In this document: piece after piece, positions 23,533-34,881 of the stretch
How the letters are laid out: every line of letters starts with the position of its first letter
How positions within the stretch are numbered: position 1 is the stretch's first letter
NCBI GenBank assembly: GCA_033064195.1
Contig: JARBJD010000018.1
Location: 310,001-374,000 of the forward strand
DNA length: 64,000 bases
Source of the DNA: Blattamonas nauphoetae
Taxonomy: Eukaryota > Preaxostyla > Oxymonadida
Direction: 5' to 3'
The notes under the pieces: model-generated
Databases searched by the model: none
The model's input: the letters and a program-made list of their open reading frames with translations, nothing else
What the model was told of the DNA's origin: nothing
Program-made: the position numbers and the translations under genes

Positions 23533-25080
23533 TCAGACCTCATCTGTATTGAATCCCTGCTCGACTCTGAATCGTCTCGTGCACTCCTTCATTTCCTCGG
23601 TGGTGTCCACCTCGATCCCCACAACTCGCAGTTCGAACACATCGTCCCATCCTTCTTCTCCCAGAAGCACTTCTCGTCTCTTCTGCCGTTCTGGGATGTT
23701 CTGATTCCATTCTTGTGTTTTGTCCAGCATGTTCTCGAAGACAATCTGAAAATCATCTTCGTTCTCCATCTCGACCATCATTCGTACTTCCCATTTCACA
23801 AGTTCTAACACAACGTCGGCGTCGTGTTCGTCAGCTCGAAGTTCCATATTTTTGATGAGAAAGTGGATCAATCAGAGTTGTGTCTCGTGTTCCACTAGGT
23901 CCTGTTCATCCAGAATGAGTCTGTCCGAATTATGGAAGATGAATTTGATGAATTGTTTGGCTGGCTCCAATATACAAACACGAATGTGCGGATATTGTTC
24001 GAAGTGTGCTTCATCATCGTCTCCAATCGGATAAAACATGCAGGAGATTAGCATAGAGAGTAGGAAAAGAGTTTTGGACTCGGAGAGAGGAAGAGAAATA
24101 AAGTCGACTGTTCCAAACATCCGACCAACAAGATTCACTGTCATGAACTTCGTTGTCATCTGTTCAAACAAAACGACGATGTTTGTAAGAGATATGATGG
24201 TGTTTTCTCTGATGCCTTGGCTGTTGAGTCTGAGAGAGTTGAGAATGAGGTCGGGGAAGGATGGATCGTCGAGGACGATTGTTTCGAAGGATGATTTGTG
24301 GGGTTCGGCGATGTTGTATGTCAAATTGACGAAGAAATGCCATCCGTTGCTCAGAAATTCTTCACACTCATCTCGAAGATGGTTCAGAGAATCAAAAGGT
24401 TGTGTGTCATCATCAGAAACCAATGGAGTGGTTGGAGAAGAGTCGGAGCGAAGAGAAGCGAAGAGATTGTCGATGTTCGAAATGTTCGTGAGAATCGTTG
24501 GGAGAGCTTCTTTCACGAAGAGAATCAATTCTCGAATGATTTCAGAATAAACCTGAAATGACGAGAAATGATGGAAAGAGTCAAAACACACTTCGATTGG
24601 TGGAGTGGCGTGTAAAAGGAGAATTGGGATTTCGCATGAATATGAGCAGAACAAAAGGGAAAGCGAGATTTTGAATTGATCATATTTCGTGAGTTGGGCG
24701 TATTTTGGGAGGCGTGAAGGATCGGTTGGGAAATGAGATGGGAATTCGGAGAAAACAATTCGGAGTTTCTTTATCAGAGCAGCCAAGAATGAGAGACCAG
24801 AATAATGTTGGTGTGGGGAAGATGATGGGAAGATGGGTGAGGGGAGATGTGTGAGAGCAGGTGGATTTTGTTTGACAACATTGTAAAGAGCTAGGAGAGA
24901 ATTGAATGCGATTTCGACATGAGGAAAGAGAGAAAGACGAGCCAAAGTGGTGAGAACAGCAGGTGGAGGTGAGGGATTTCCGAATTTTTTGAATGCGGAA
25001 ATGATGAAATCTTCATGTTGGACATAAAGCGACACCACGATTTCAGGTTCGAAAAAGAGAGATTCCATGCAAGAACAACA
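23533..25080 (-). pseudogene. Family H gene (copy 3), exon 3
   Basis: Minus-strand exon 3 starts at 25080 after a TTTTCAG splice site (first residues CCSCMESLFFEPEIVV) and ends in TGA at 23533-23535. It is the longest copy and shows the whole C-terminal plan of the family: LTTLARLSLFPHVEIAFNSL, HQHYSGLSFLAALIKKLRIV, PPIEVCFDSFHHFSS, VKEALPTILTNISNIDNLFA, VLDDPSFPDLILNSLRLN, NLVGRMFGTVDF, LEPAKQFIKFIFHNSDRL and the closing GWDDVFELRVVGIEVD. The total with exons 1 and 2 (52592-52832) is about 580 codons. A single in-frame TGA at about 23893 stands where other copies have Cys or Ser before WIH. It is probably cytosolic and all-helical; function unknown. A 27-kb element lies in its second intron. 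Confidence 0.75.
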
Positions 25081-25478
25081 CTGAAAACAAATGAAGAAGA
25101 TGAAAGAATGAAACACACTGATTCCAATCCAGCACACGAAGACCAATCTCCAAATTCCCTGATCACGAAAGAAGCGATTTCAGACGAAAGCGAAAAGCGA
25201 ACGAACGAGGGCGATTTCGAATCTGAAAGAAAGCAAGAAAGAAAGCAAGAAAGCAAGAAAAGAAGACATTGACCATCACAACCAAGAAAACCACAAACAA
25301 AGAATCGAAACCAATTTCATCAGTTTAGCCTGAAATCAAAGCCACAATTAACAATCAACAAAACAGAAAACGAGATCACAAGTCCAGATGAGTGAGGGAC
25401 ACAACACAAGGGAGACAGAAATGGACACCAATCATCGAAACTGTCATCTGATCCACTTTCTGAAACACATCCAAACAG

Positions 25479-25655
25479 GGTGTTGCTACGCGCAGTCCGC
25501 GTTATGACTAGAGGCAGTCCGTTTTTTGTGCTAGGGGCAGTCCGTTTTTGCTAGGGGCAGTCCGAGCTTTGCTAGAGGCAGTCCGTCGTTTTCTGGGCTA
25601 TTATTGGAATTTTTCACTCTTTTATTTGCACTATGACCACTATTACACATTTTTG
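25479..25655 (+). repeat. Left inverted end of the outer element
   Basis: It contains five GCAGTCCG boxes between 25492 and about 25590, then TTTTCTGGGCTATTATTGG, which recurs inverted in the right end. The boxes are probable transposase binding sites (inference). Confidence 0.8.
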
Positions 25656-26849
25656 AAGTCAGGAGCAGCGAAATCAACCATATTTGTCAATTGATGGCGA
25701 GAAAGAGGTCATTTTGTTAGATCTGACCGAAAATCAAGTATATGAGATAGAAAGTGTCAATACTATCCGAATCGCACCAACGATGAAGGATGAAACACAA
25801 GAAGGAGATGATGAACAACCTTATATCCATTTCAATCCAGGATAGACCACAAAAATATGGTGTTCTCCAACCACTCTCTCACACATATCTCGACATCATC
25901 GTCGTAAGTTTCACCCTTTCGGCTGCAATAAACTAAGGATGAGCAACGGACGGACAAACGAAGAGGTTCTTCGGACATCGGACAGAGGCTTTGTCCAAGT
26001 TCATAAAAAAAGAGGTGAATGGCATGAGTAACTGGTGAAGTCACTCAATTCATCCAGGAGGATGTTAATAATTGTATTGTTGTTCAAATATTTAAATAAA
26101 TCCTGATGAGAAGCAGCAATAGAGAATTCGGACAAAATGACCCATTAATCGCTGAAATGTCCAAGCTTGTCCGATCTTGGACATTCTCTACTTTGTTGAA
26201 AAAACGAAATAGACGAATTTCTTCACAATCATGTTGTGATCAGTTGAAATCGGACAAAAGTGTCCTGTCCCGGACATCGGACGATCACACCCATGATCAC
26301 CTGTCACGTCCGAACTGGCAGCTTTCTTCCTACGAACAAATATCTCTCACAACGTGCACTGTTTGCACTCCTTTCACATCAAACATGGAGTCTTATCTCA
26401 CCGATCACCCAACTCTCACAACTTGCACATAAACAGACATTCCAACATGATTGCTTGTTCTCTATCATTCTCCTCATCTCCACTCTTTCAGACCACTCCA
26501 ATTTCAACAAAGCCTCCGCTTTCGTCGTTGATACACTCATTCATCCCGATATTGATTCATCAGCCAGATCCTATCCAGGATCGACAGCTCCCACCGTTTC
26601 GAAAGAAAAAGAGCACTGTTGTATCGTGTACATGTGTTAAAAAATGAAAATCATATTGTGACAAACACGATGAACAATGGAGTATTCTTATTTGATGTGA
26701 ACGCGGCAGAACACCAGGAAAACCTGGCCTTCCTTCAGAATATGTCGGAAGAATTCGAGAAGCAGTGATTCCTCCGAATAAACATTGGAAATTCCCCAAT
26801 CTGTCGTTTTTATTCTCAGGACTCATCCTCGGGTTCGTCTTTTTCCATT

Positions 26850-27300
26850 CTTCGCTCTTCTACTCTTCTTTACTCTCATCAGCCATCTCCTGCTTGTGAT
26901 TGATACACCACTCCCACTCCCATGCTCTCCCCAGCAGCAGGGCTTCAAAACATGAATGAGTGTTGGATGGAAGAGGGCCGAGCTGCAGGTCGAGTTGGGG
27001 GCTGGCGGGAGACGCGTTGGAATGGTGCCGATGGGGCTTGTGGGCGCTGACGATGTTTGTGAGTGGGTTCGACGATGCTGTGTTTGCTGGGTGTGGGGCG
27101 GAGAGCGGAGAGGACGGTCGGGTTTGGGAAGGAAGGGTGAAGGTGTGGGAGGCACGTTGATTCTGGTTCTTCTTTCTTCTATCTTTCATGTTGTTCGTCT
27201 CCTCTTCTTCCATCTTCACTTATTCTGTCTCTCTCTATGCAATCTCAAGCTGTCGCTGCATGTTGTGTCGAGCGAGTGGGGGGATGTGGGAACAGGACGA
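26850..27300. repeat. Direct repeat within the outer element (left copy)
   Basis: Shared with 51320-51690: GGAGACGCGTTGGAATGGTG, GATGTTTGTGAGTGGGTTC, CATCTTCACTT-type and TGTGTCGAGCG words in the same order. It may be an old internal duplication of the outer element. A low-complexity frame is open on both strands. Confidence 0.7.
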
Positions 27301-28006
27301 GGAACAGGACGAGAAGGAATGGAATGAGGTGGAGATTGGAGGGAGAGAACAGCAGAAACAGAGAACATTCGCGAATGGATGGGAAGAGGGGAACGAGCGA
27401 GAACAGCCTACGGATCACAATCTGAAACTTCGGCTCCGGAACTTTCAACAATACACGGCCTTTCAACGGACTTTGTTGAAAGAATACGAAAAGCAATCGA
27501 TACTTCGAACAGAGATTTGGGATTCTACAGATTTTAAAGAAACGAATGAAGAACAAAACCGACAGCGATCCACTCTCCCTCTCGTCTCATTCCCTTTTCT
27601 GCCTTGTGTCATTATCTCCATTTCTTTCGGAGTGATCGATCTGATCGTAACAGTCTGCAAGTTAGCACGGTGTTCGTCGCAGGTCCGCCTTTGTGGGCGC
27701 TTCTGCGGAATGCTGACGCCATTCCATCTCGAAGAGGACTCGGAAATGGAGGAGACCAACAAGGGTGAGATCAAAGCGATGCTCATGTTTGAAAACGAGT
27801 GGGTGTTCACCATTCACTGACTGACTTCTTTACAACGTCTTTTTTCTCATTCCATCCCTTCGTTCTTTCACGTTTTTGCGGAGAACTGAGTGAAACAGGA
27901 CAGTTCAATTCCAGAGGTGTCTGTGTCAATCGCCACAAATGTGAATTCATCTCGATCCTCCGATCAGACCCATTTCCGAATCTTACCAGTGCCGGTCTCC
28001 TAATTA

Positions 28007-28032
28007 GGCGCTGTCCGAGGACGGACAGCGCC
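28007..28032. repeat. Perfect 11-bp hairpin
   Basis: GGCGCTGTCCG, loop AGGA, then its exact complement CGGACAGCGCC. It lies about 170 bp before the inner element. The TGTCCG core recurs at 25930-26290. Its role is unknown; a protein-binding palindrome is possible. Confidence 0.7.
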
Positions 28033-28205
28033 TCACCTTGTCCGGACAAATGCTCCTCCCTACAATAAACTCTCTGTCAAACATTCTGTTTGCTGTTTAG
28101 TTATTGATCTTGTCAGAATTGGAATTCAACTGCCGCCTGTGTTTGTGGAGATACCAGAAGGCATGAGGACGAGTGAATGCGGAAGAAAAGAAGACGGAGG
28201 GAGAG

Positions 28206-28532
28206 GGTAGTGTCTAGAGGCAGACCCCATTTTAGCTAGAGGCAGACCCCTGATATCTAGAGGCAGACCCCTTATATCTAGAGGCAGACCCCAGATTGCT
28301 AGAGGCAGACCCCATTCTAGCTTGGTGCAGACCCCTCCTGTTTTCCGTTATTATTCACCATTTTTTCACAATTTTAAACGTATTTTGACAAAAAATCACT
28401 TCTTACGCCGTTTTCTCATGGTGTTTTCCAAAAAGATGCTAATTCACCGAAGTCTTCATCAAAACACAAATTCATGGGTTGATCAATCCATTTTGAACAA
28501 CACATCTCAGCCACAGAAGCAACGGACGGATC
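28206..28532 (+). repeat. Left inverted end of the inner element
   Basis: Six boxes ending in GCAGACCCC at about 21-22 bp spacing (28214-28335), then an AT-rich stretch up to AGCAACGGACG. It matches 50770-51092 inverted. The innermost 40 bp, as read in the right copy, overlap receptor-like coding sequence (LSSVASVAEMC), hinting that the end grew by taking in host DNA. Confidence 0.85.
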
Positions 28533-28648
28533 ACAATACATCTTCACTATAATCTCTCTCGCTTTCACCAAAAAAACACTTTCAACGCAAATATGTCTGA
28601 AGTGTTTGTTTGATAAATTTGGGAATAACGGTCCTTCGAAGATGTCAA

Positions 28649-30649
28649 CTAGTCGATGTTGTCTAACGCGTCCATTCTCTGCTTCGCTTTTTTATCGAAT
28701 GGCATAAGAAGTGACATAGGGAGGAAGGAATTCGTGTCGCTTTCTTCTCGATCCATTTGTGTCATTGCGGTCGGGACAGAATGCGGTCTGATTTGTCGAT
28801 GAGGAATGTTCCTTTTATTTGTTGTGTTATCAATCTTTGGGAAAGGTTTCTGTTTTTTTTCCAACTTCTTGGCTATTCGAATGGCCCGAGGTACTTGAGC
28901 CTTCGTGCTTCCTCCTTTGATTTTTTTCTCTTTATATAGTTCTTTTTGTGTGAGTGGTTCAAGCATTCCAGCCGCATCAGAGGAACTTTCGGAATCAACA
29001 TCGATGTCAAAAGCTTGAAGCCACCAACATCGGCCAATATGAAGGAGTGTAAGTTTTTGTCCCTTTCGGAGTGTTTTTGAGAGTACGCATCTGCAAGGTA
29101 ATTGGTGAGTTGTATGGATTTTACAATCGCAGTGATCTTCTGGATGAGCTTTTATCGCTTTGAGGTTGGTGTAAAGATATCGTAAGCAAGCCACAGATAC
29201 TTTACCGAGAAGTTTCTTCAAAATGGGAACATCACGGAGGTATCCTGGCTGTCCAAATATTTCTGTTTCGATTTTTCTCTTGAGTTCATTTTCTTGATTG
29301 ACGACATAATTCGAGATGCATCTCTGTGTTGAAGGTATCTTCGATTTTGATGAGAGAATATAGGCCTTCAGCACCCTGTGGAGCCCTTCTGCCGGTGATG
29401 TTGTATACTGCCCGAGATGAGTGAACGTATCGATTGCAAACTTACAGAAATGAATTGAGAAAGGTAACCATGTTTTCCGAAGATACTCAAAACCTTGAGG
29501 AATTGATTTGTATTTGGACTCGAGTTCTGAAAACGCAGCTTCGAACCGAGTTTTTGACGGCTGATCGATTGTATTTGAGAATTCTGTCATAAAATCATCG
29601 AGTGTTTCGAGATCGACTAACTGAGAAAAGTGGGCTTTCACTGCAGCCAGCAGGTGAAAGCGACAAAGCACAATCTTCATCTCTGGGACGACGTTGTGAA
29701 TGGCATTTATCTGTGCTAACGCTCGGTCTGTAAGGATACAAAACGTGTTTCGAAAACCAATTCTTTCCTGAAACTGAGATAACGCCCAAGATATGTCACT
29801 TTCTGCCTCGCCACGTAAGAAGGCGAACGCAACTGTGTAACAATCTTCTGTAGCCGTCCTTGAGCAGAAATGAAGCAGAGGCATTCCATATTTGTTTGTT
29901 TTGTACGTGGCATCGAGAAACACCACAGTGGGAGCAAATTGAAATCTTGTGATTGAATCTGGATGTGCAAGAAACAAATGCGTGAGAGGTCCATTTGGCT
30001 CGTATTCCACAACGTATATCCAATGTTCTTGTTCGAGATTGTCCAGGAGTACTTGAATAGGGGGTCTTCCTGCATTTCGAGCTTTTTCAAGAGCCTGTCT
30101 GCGATTGGACATATCCTTGGGCGCAATCGGAACTTCCCTTCCCTTGTTGATAATGGTCACCACCTCCTTCACAACAGCTCCTTCGGAAAGGAGTTTTGTT
30201 GCGAGTATATCTTGGTCCTCATCAAGACTACGGCATTGGTGGTACATCGCCATCGTAGTTGGCTTTGGATGATCATGATGTTGACCGTTCCAATGTGTTC
30301 GAAAGGTCCCTTCTTTTGTTTTTCTCACGTACACTTTGAACGGACAAGTTCCGGACATCGACTTTCTTTGTTGTTGCTCTGCGGTTTCTGAACGTTGCAT
30401 TGACTTTCGGTGAGGTGCGTGTCTGCACTGTAGGATTTTCTTTTGTTCATTTTCCCCACCCGTCACTGAAAGTACATAGCCATGTTGAATAGCAAAGTTT
30501 TTTGTTTCTTTGATCGCTGTATCCATCGTAGTGTACTCTGTGTCCGGGGGAGGAAGGAGAGAGACTTGCTGGTTGTCGATCTCAAGTTCTAAGTCTTCCT
30601 CCAATTGTTCGTCATGCATTGTGTTTGAAGAATTGAAACCGCTCATCCC
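28649..30649 (-). CDS. MULE (Mutator-like) transposase
   Basis: A minus-strand frame of 666 codons from ATG 30649 to TAG 28649. N-terminal third: a FAR1/WRKY-type zinc-finger region (ILQCRHAPHRKS, GTCPFKVYVRK, then THWNGQHHDHP). Middle: the MULE DDE domain with FLDATYKTNKYGMPLL (first Asp, near residue 240), ILTDRALAQINAI (second Asp) and CRFHLL; SPAEGLHRVLK may supply the Glu. C-terminal: a SWIM-like metal-binding motif (CDCKIHTTHQLPCRC), then a basic tail. Size and order are those of complete MULE transposases. It sits about 120 bp inside the left end and reads toward it. It is probably the enzyme that moved the inner element, and perhaps others here with 8-10 bp duplications. It looks intact. 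Confidence 0.9.
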   Translation of the reverse strand, partial: GMSGFNSSNTMHDEQLEEDLELEIDNQQVSLLPPPDTEYTTMDTAIKETKNFAIQHGYVLSVTGGENEQKKILQCRHAPHRKSMQRSETAEQQQRKSMSGTCPFKVYVRKTKEGTFRTHWNGQHHDHPKPTTMAMYHQCRSLDEDQDILATKLLSEGAVVKEVVTIINKGREVPIAPKDMSNRRQALEKARNAGRPPIQVLLDNLEQEHWIYVVEYEPNGPLTHLFLAHPDSITRFQFAPTVVFLDATYKTNKYGMPLLHFCSRTATEDCYTVAFAFLRGEAESDISWALSQFQERIGFRNTFCILTDRALAQINAIHNVVPEMKIVLCRFHLLAAVKAHFSQLVDLETLDDFMTEFSNTIDQPSKTRFEAAFSELESKYKSIPQGFEYLRKTWLPFSIHFCKFAIDTFTHLGQYTTSPAEGLHRVLKAYILSSKSKIPSTQRCISNYVVNQENELKRKIETEIFGQPGYLRDVPILKKLLGKVSVACLRYLYTNLKAIKAHPEDHCDCKIHTTHQLPCRCVLSKTLRKGQKLTLLHIGRCWWLQAFDIDVDSESSSDAAGMLEPLTQKELYKEKKIKGGSTKAQVPRAIRIAKKLEKKQKPFPKIDNTTNKRNIPHRQIRPHSVPTAMTQMDREESDTNSFLPMSLLMPFDKKAKQRMDALDNID

Positions 30650-31066
30650 ACAACTAGTTCGAACCAATACTCCTCAGTGATCGTTCGGAGATTGGTGATT
30701 GAAGAGGGAGTGGTACTCGGTGTTGGTAGGTGCTGACGGGTTGGGCCGAGATATATGTGTGTTTCTGCCATGTCATCCATTTTTAGCATCGTCTTCGGAC
30801 GAGTCACAAACAAGGGTCCTTTCTTTGCTATCTCGTCGACCATCCGCAAACTGCTTGCCTTCAACCATCACCAAACGCTTTTGTTACTCGTTTTTGGTCG
30901 GCTCTTCAGCTCACGATGCCTCTTCGCCTTCCGCTTCGGACTCCTTTACTCAAGCGAGTTCGATATCGATCGGTAGTGGCGGGATCCGGTGAGATATAAA
31001 GCTGGGTGAATGCTGATAAATGTTGAATGTACGAAAGTTACAGATCGATGACTGTGAAGTTCGTGA

Positions 31067-32707
31067 ATGACAAATACCGATCCGTTGACTGGTAATCAAG
31101 ACATTTGTCAAATCGATGATTCCTTCATTACGTTCACAATGACAGCAAGGCTTAAAGTGAATAATTGGAAGACAAATTCCAGTAAAAATGGATCGTACAT
31201 GAATGAGAGGATATTCATATTCGTTGGACTCAAACATTCGGCAACAATCTTTCGTGACCTTACTGTTCTTCACAACAATCAGAGAATCATCAGCACAACA
31301 ACTAATGACGTGTCAATGGAGTCTCACATCTACAACATGATCAAGCCAAAGAGTCAATTGGAGAATCGTAAACATTGTCACACACCTTGGCAGAATGCAT
31401 GGAATCATGACGAATCTGTTGCTGGTGTTTATATTCCACTTTCTGATTTCACAACAACTTCTGGAACTGGAGTATTCAAAGACAGTATTGATGTACCTAT
31501 TCGTGTGTCAATCAATCTTGAAGATCTTCTCATCTTCTCTGGAATGACTGACTATCCTGCGTGTCTCTTTGGAGATTTGAAACTGAGCGTTCACATCAAT
31601 GAAGATGCATTTGTGTGTTGTCCAGTTAATCCTGAACTCACTCTGAAGAACACACTTTCATTAATCGTTACTGGGACTGCTGCAGCGCCTAAGATAAAAG
31701 CATCAATTGCCGATTGTATTCAGCATCGTCCCTATTTCTTAAACAATCTCGTAACCTCATGCACAAAGAACTTCGTTCAAATTGGTCAATCATTTCTGCA
31801 ACCATCAGTTACGAAAGACATTGTGTATTCATCAGCTGGTACAGTTACGACATAACCAGAATACGTGGATCAGTACATCTCACTAAACATCACCGAGTAT
31901 CAAATTGATGATGTGTATTGCATGAGCTCTGGATACAATATGAAAGAAATTGCGAAAGAGAATCTCAAGAAAATGTATCAGGATCGTCCAGGAACTATTC
32001 CAGCAGAAAAGATATCGTTCTATCCATTTCAGAAGACACCAACTGAAACAGGCATTAATTGCACTCAACAAATGGTGGTTGTTAAGGCCAAGGACATCAT
32101 GCTTCTCTTCCGTCACTACGACAATGAAGTCACTTGTTTCCACAATCCAATGCAGAAGGATATCCAAGTGAATCTGCTCAACAAATACTATCCAGATCAA
32201 CCGACAACAACAATTGGAGCTCGCTTCTATCAATTTGCATTATCGACTCTTAATCTCGATTCCTATCTAGCTGTTCCTGACGACTTGGAGCGATCACTGA
32301 CAGATTCTCTCGTTGAAGAGAAACTCACTGGTGATCAGAATTATCCCAATGAGACAATGACAAGAGTTCGACCGATTCATGACAACACTGACTTCCTTAT
32401 GTGCTTTTCAACACAGAGAAGTGGGTGTCCAACGAACTGTAATGATTCCATCAGTTCCAAAGGAAACGTTCCTGTCACTTTAAGATCATATCCCATTTAT
32501 CAAGGGAAGCTGGATACATACTACAATGTCTACAATCCAAGTCAAAGTGGTGGAAACATGACAACATTTACTCATCCTCCAGCACCAATTTTAGCAACAA
32601 CCGCAACCACATGGTGGGTATTACGATACAGTAATGGCAAACCAAAAGTTGAGTACTACCCAAATCACACATTGAAAGCGTTGCACAAAGATTTAGGAAT
32701 CATGTAG
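31067..32707 (+). pseudogene. Major-capsid-like protein, copy 1 (broken)
   Basis: Fossil of the Polinton-like block. It resembles copy 2 (32760-34439) along its length. Shared features are a KHC..-type segment, a V.G.Y.PL strand, an LFGDLKLSVH.. strand with DAFVCCPV, and a Pro-rich PPAPIL followed by aromatic residues and a K.VEYY-type strand near the C-terminus. These fit a double jelly-roll capsid fold, which is an inference from pattern, not a proven match. It is broken, with about one break. Confidence 0.55.
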
Positions 32708-32759
32708 AGACAAAACAGTAAAAGAAAATTATGATATTGTATTTTTTATTTTTCTATAA

Positions 32760-34439
32760 ATGAGAAGTATCAGATCAAATCAATCCAAACCAACATCGAC
32801 ACTAATTGAGCAAATCGAAGTCCAATCATACTTGCCAAAACAATGGGATTCAGAGCCACACATTTATTCCATCCAAGAAGTGCATCCAACGAATCCACCT
32901 ATGCCTTGCAGAATCGGAGATGAGATTGAAGTTCCACTGTGTTATGATGGTCATGATGTGACTGAGTTTGCGAAGAGTCATTTACGAATAGATCTAACGA
33001 TCACTGTTCCGTATGAGCAACCGACGACAGACAGAAACTACTACCCGAACATGTATGCAATGTTCTACGGATATAAGTCATCATCAGATGCAATTCGAGA
33101 TATGAGACTCGTCGACAGTAAAGGAAACATCATTGACAATTCACTTCAGAATAATCATGTTCACGAATCATTTCTGTACCACACTTTCAAGTCTTATGAA
33201 GAGAAAAACAACATGAAGCATTGCTACAGTCTTTTTGAAAATGTTCAGAGAATGGATCCAAGTGTTTGTGGATGCTACTTGTCTCCAACTCCAAATACTG
33301 AAACAGTGTTCCCAATTACAATTCCTCTGGTTATTCCGTTTGTGAATTTGCTTCCACTGAGTACTTTTGATCAGTATCCAAATTCCATCTTTGGTAATTT
33401 ACGTTTGAGATTTCATTTGACAACTGATTCACTTGTATATTGTCCGATTCGAGTACCCACAGTCATTCGAAAAGGACTTGAACGATACGTGGAGAAAGAT
33501 CCAACAGGAAAATATACTACTCACAAATCTCATCACGCACTATTACAAGATGGAGAATTCACAAATGTGACTCAAGAATTCACACAAATCGGAAATCCAG
33601 TTTATCAATATTATACATATTCAGATCCAGATCCAAGTACTGGAATTGTGCATACTACAGTTAAATCAACCACTTCCACGGTTCTGAGTTCATCGGTGGA
33701 CAAAGTCACTTCTATTTGCTACGGATATCAAATCACTGATGCAACGAAGCAATCCCTCTTCAACACGTATTCAAAGACATTATACGTCTTGAAAGCAGAA
33801 AGAATTGACACACAATCATTTCAATCATCTGCAAATGCAATGGGAGTGAGATCAAACATCAGTATCAAACTCAACAATCTCATGAATCTTATGTGCTTAT
33901 TCCCCGATCGACCAAACGAGTGTACAGTCTTCAGAAATCCTCAATATGTTGGTCACTTCGAAATGCTAGGAAATAATTATCCCAATTTCCCAATGTCAAC
34001 AAACTCACCAGAGTTCTATCAAATGATGATGGTGAACGGTGATTTCATTGGCTGTTCTGCAACACAAGAGTTTGAGAATTCCATTTGTGAACCTCGCAAC
34101 TACGTCTATGGTGGAAAGGAGAGCAGGAAACTGAGACCATCAACAGATGCAACTTCATTCACATTTATGGTTCCAACAGATCGAAGTGAAATTGCTGGTG
34201 GAGAAGAAGGTATATCGACAGCAGAATCAGTGAACATTGTCTTCAGAGGAACCCCAATCAAACAAGGCGAACCTGATCCATATTTCACATCAACTCCAGA
34301 AGGACCTCCTCCGCCGATTCTAGCATTGCATCAAGCATCATATTGGCTGTTCTGGATTGAGAATGGACAACCACGAGTGCGATATGTCATTGATCGCCGA
34401 CTCCAGGAAGCATATGAAGAAGTGAAGAGAGGATACTAA
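32760..34439 (+). CDS. Major-capsid-like protein, copy 2
   Basis: Fossil-block gene of 559 codons; it looks whole. Beta-rich, no signal peptide or membrane helix. Notable stretches are SVCGCYLSPTP, IPLVIPFVNLLPLSTFD, SIFGNLRLRFHLTTDSLVYC and PPPPILALHQASYWLFW. The FGNLRLRFH..DSLVYCP strand matches what I recall of capsid proteins from trichomonad Maverick elements. It lies 52 bp after copy 1 and 31 bp before the next gene, virus-like spacing. A double jelly-roll capsid is the favoured reading; a host lectin-like protein is the alternative. Confidence 0.55.
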   Translation: MRSIRSNQSKPTSTLIEQIEVQSYLPKQWDSEPHIYSIQEVHPTNPPMPCRIGDEIEVPLCYDGHDVTEFAKSHLRIDLTITVPYEQPTTDRNYYPNMYAMFYGYKSSSDAIRDMRLVDSKGNIIDNSLQNNHVHESFLYHTFKSYEEKNNMKHCYSLFENVQRMDPSVCGCYLSPTPNTETVFPITIPLVIPFVNLLPLSTFDQYPNSIFGNLRLRFHLTTDSLVYCPIRVPTVIRKGLERYVEKDPTGKYTTHKSHHALLQDGEFTNVTQEFTQIGNPVYQYYTYSDPDPSTGIVHTTVKSTTSTVLSSSVDKVTSICYGYQITDATKQSLFNTYSKTLYVLKAERIDTQSFQSSANAMGVRSNISIKLNNLMNLMCLFPDRPNECTVFRNPQYVGHFEMLGNNYPNFPMSTNSPEFYQMMMVNGDFIGCSATQEFENSICEPRNYVYGGKESRKLRPSTDATSFTFMVPTDRSEIAGGEEGISTAESVNIVFRGTPIKQGEPDPYFTSTPEGPPPPILALHQASYWLFWIENGQPRVRYVIDRRLQEAYEEVKRGY

Positions 34440-34470
34440 ATTGAATATTTTATTTTTGTAGAAATCACAA

Positions 34471-34881
34471 ATGGTCAAGCGTTACTTCTCAATTCAGAAT
34501 TCTCACACTGCTCAACTCCCTCCTGATTTTACCAATTCAAGAAAACAAAAATACATCTACTTTCTTGACTGCAAACTCATCCATGTGAAAGAAGAGATTA
34601 GTGATGCATCGACAGTCATTTCAAAAGATGTACCGCAGCACATAACAATCCATGGTGATTGGATCCAGACTGATGCATTCAATGATTCATATGTTGCTTT
34701 CTGCAATGAACAGATTGCGAAGCGAAAGAAGTGGGAATTAACTACTCGACAATCTATTGTGAAGATCTGGTTCAAAGACAGTTCTGGTGAGTCAATCGAG
34801 ATGGAAACATCAGAGACAATCAATGGAAAAATAATAAAAGAGTATTATGAATTCCTTGTTGATCTCATGTTGGAATACTAA
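34471..34881 (+). CDS. Unrecognised 136-residue protein of the capsid block
   Basis: ATG 34471 to TAA 34881. It looks whole. Mixed alpha/beta make-up with KYIYFLDCKLIHVKEE and SIVKIWFKDSSGESIEM; no signal peptide. By position it may be a minor virion protein. Its 3' end overlaps that of the convergent S74-type gene by 17 bp. Confidence 0.45.
   Translation: MVKRYFSIQNSHTAQLPPDFTNSRKQKYIYFLDCKLIHVKEEISDASTVISKDVPQHITIHGDWIQTDAFNDSYVAFCNEQIAKRKKWELTTRQSIVKIWFKDSSGESIEMETSETINGKIIKEYYEFLVDLMLEY

Larger units (their letters stand above)
25656..28205. other. Outer element, left body
   Basis: No transposase or other recognisable gene. TTGTCCG/CGGACA words cluster at 25930-26290. A frame of 210 codons at 27188-27820 (plus) has no domain. 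The stretch at about 26850-27300 recurs in the right body (51320-51690) in the same orientation. A polyadenylation-like ATAAACT lies at about 28064. Confidence 0.5.

Noticed and set aside
25479-25600. CRISPR-like array (regularly spaced GCAGTCCG boxes; likewise 28214-28335)
   Set aside because: The boxes are only about 15 bp, spacers are 5-10 bp, they are mirrored at the other end of the element, and the genome is eukaryotic.
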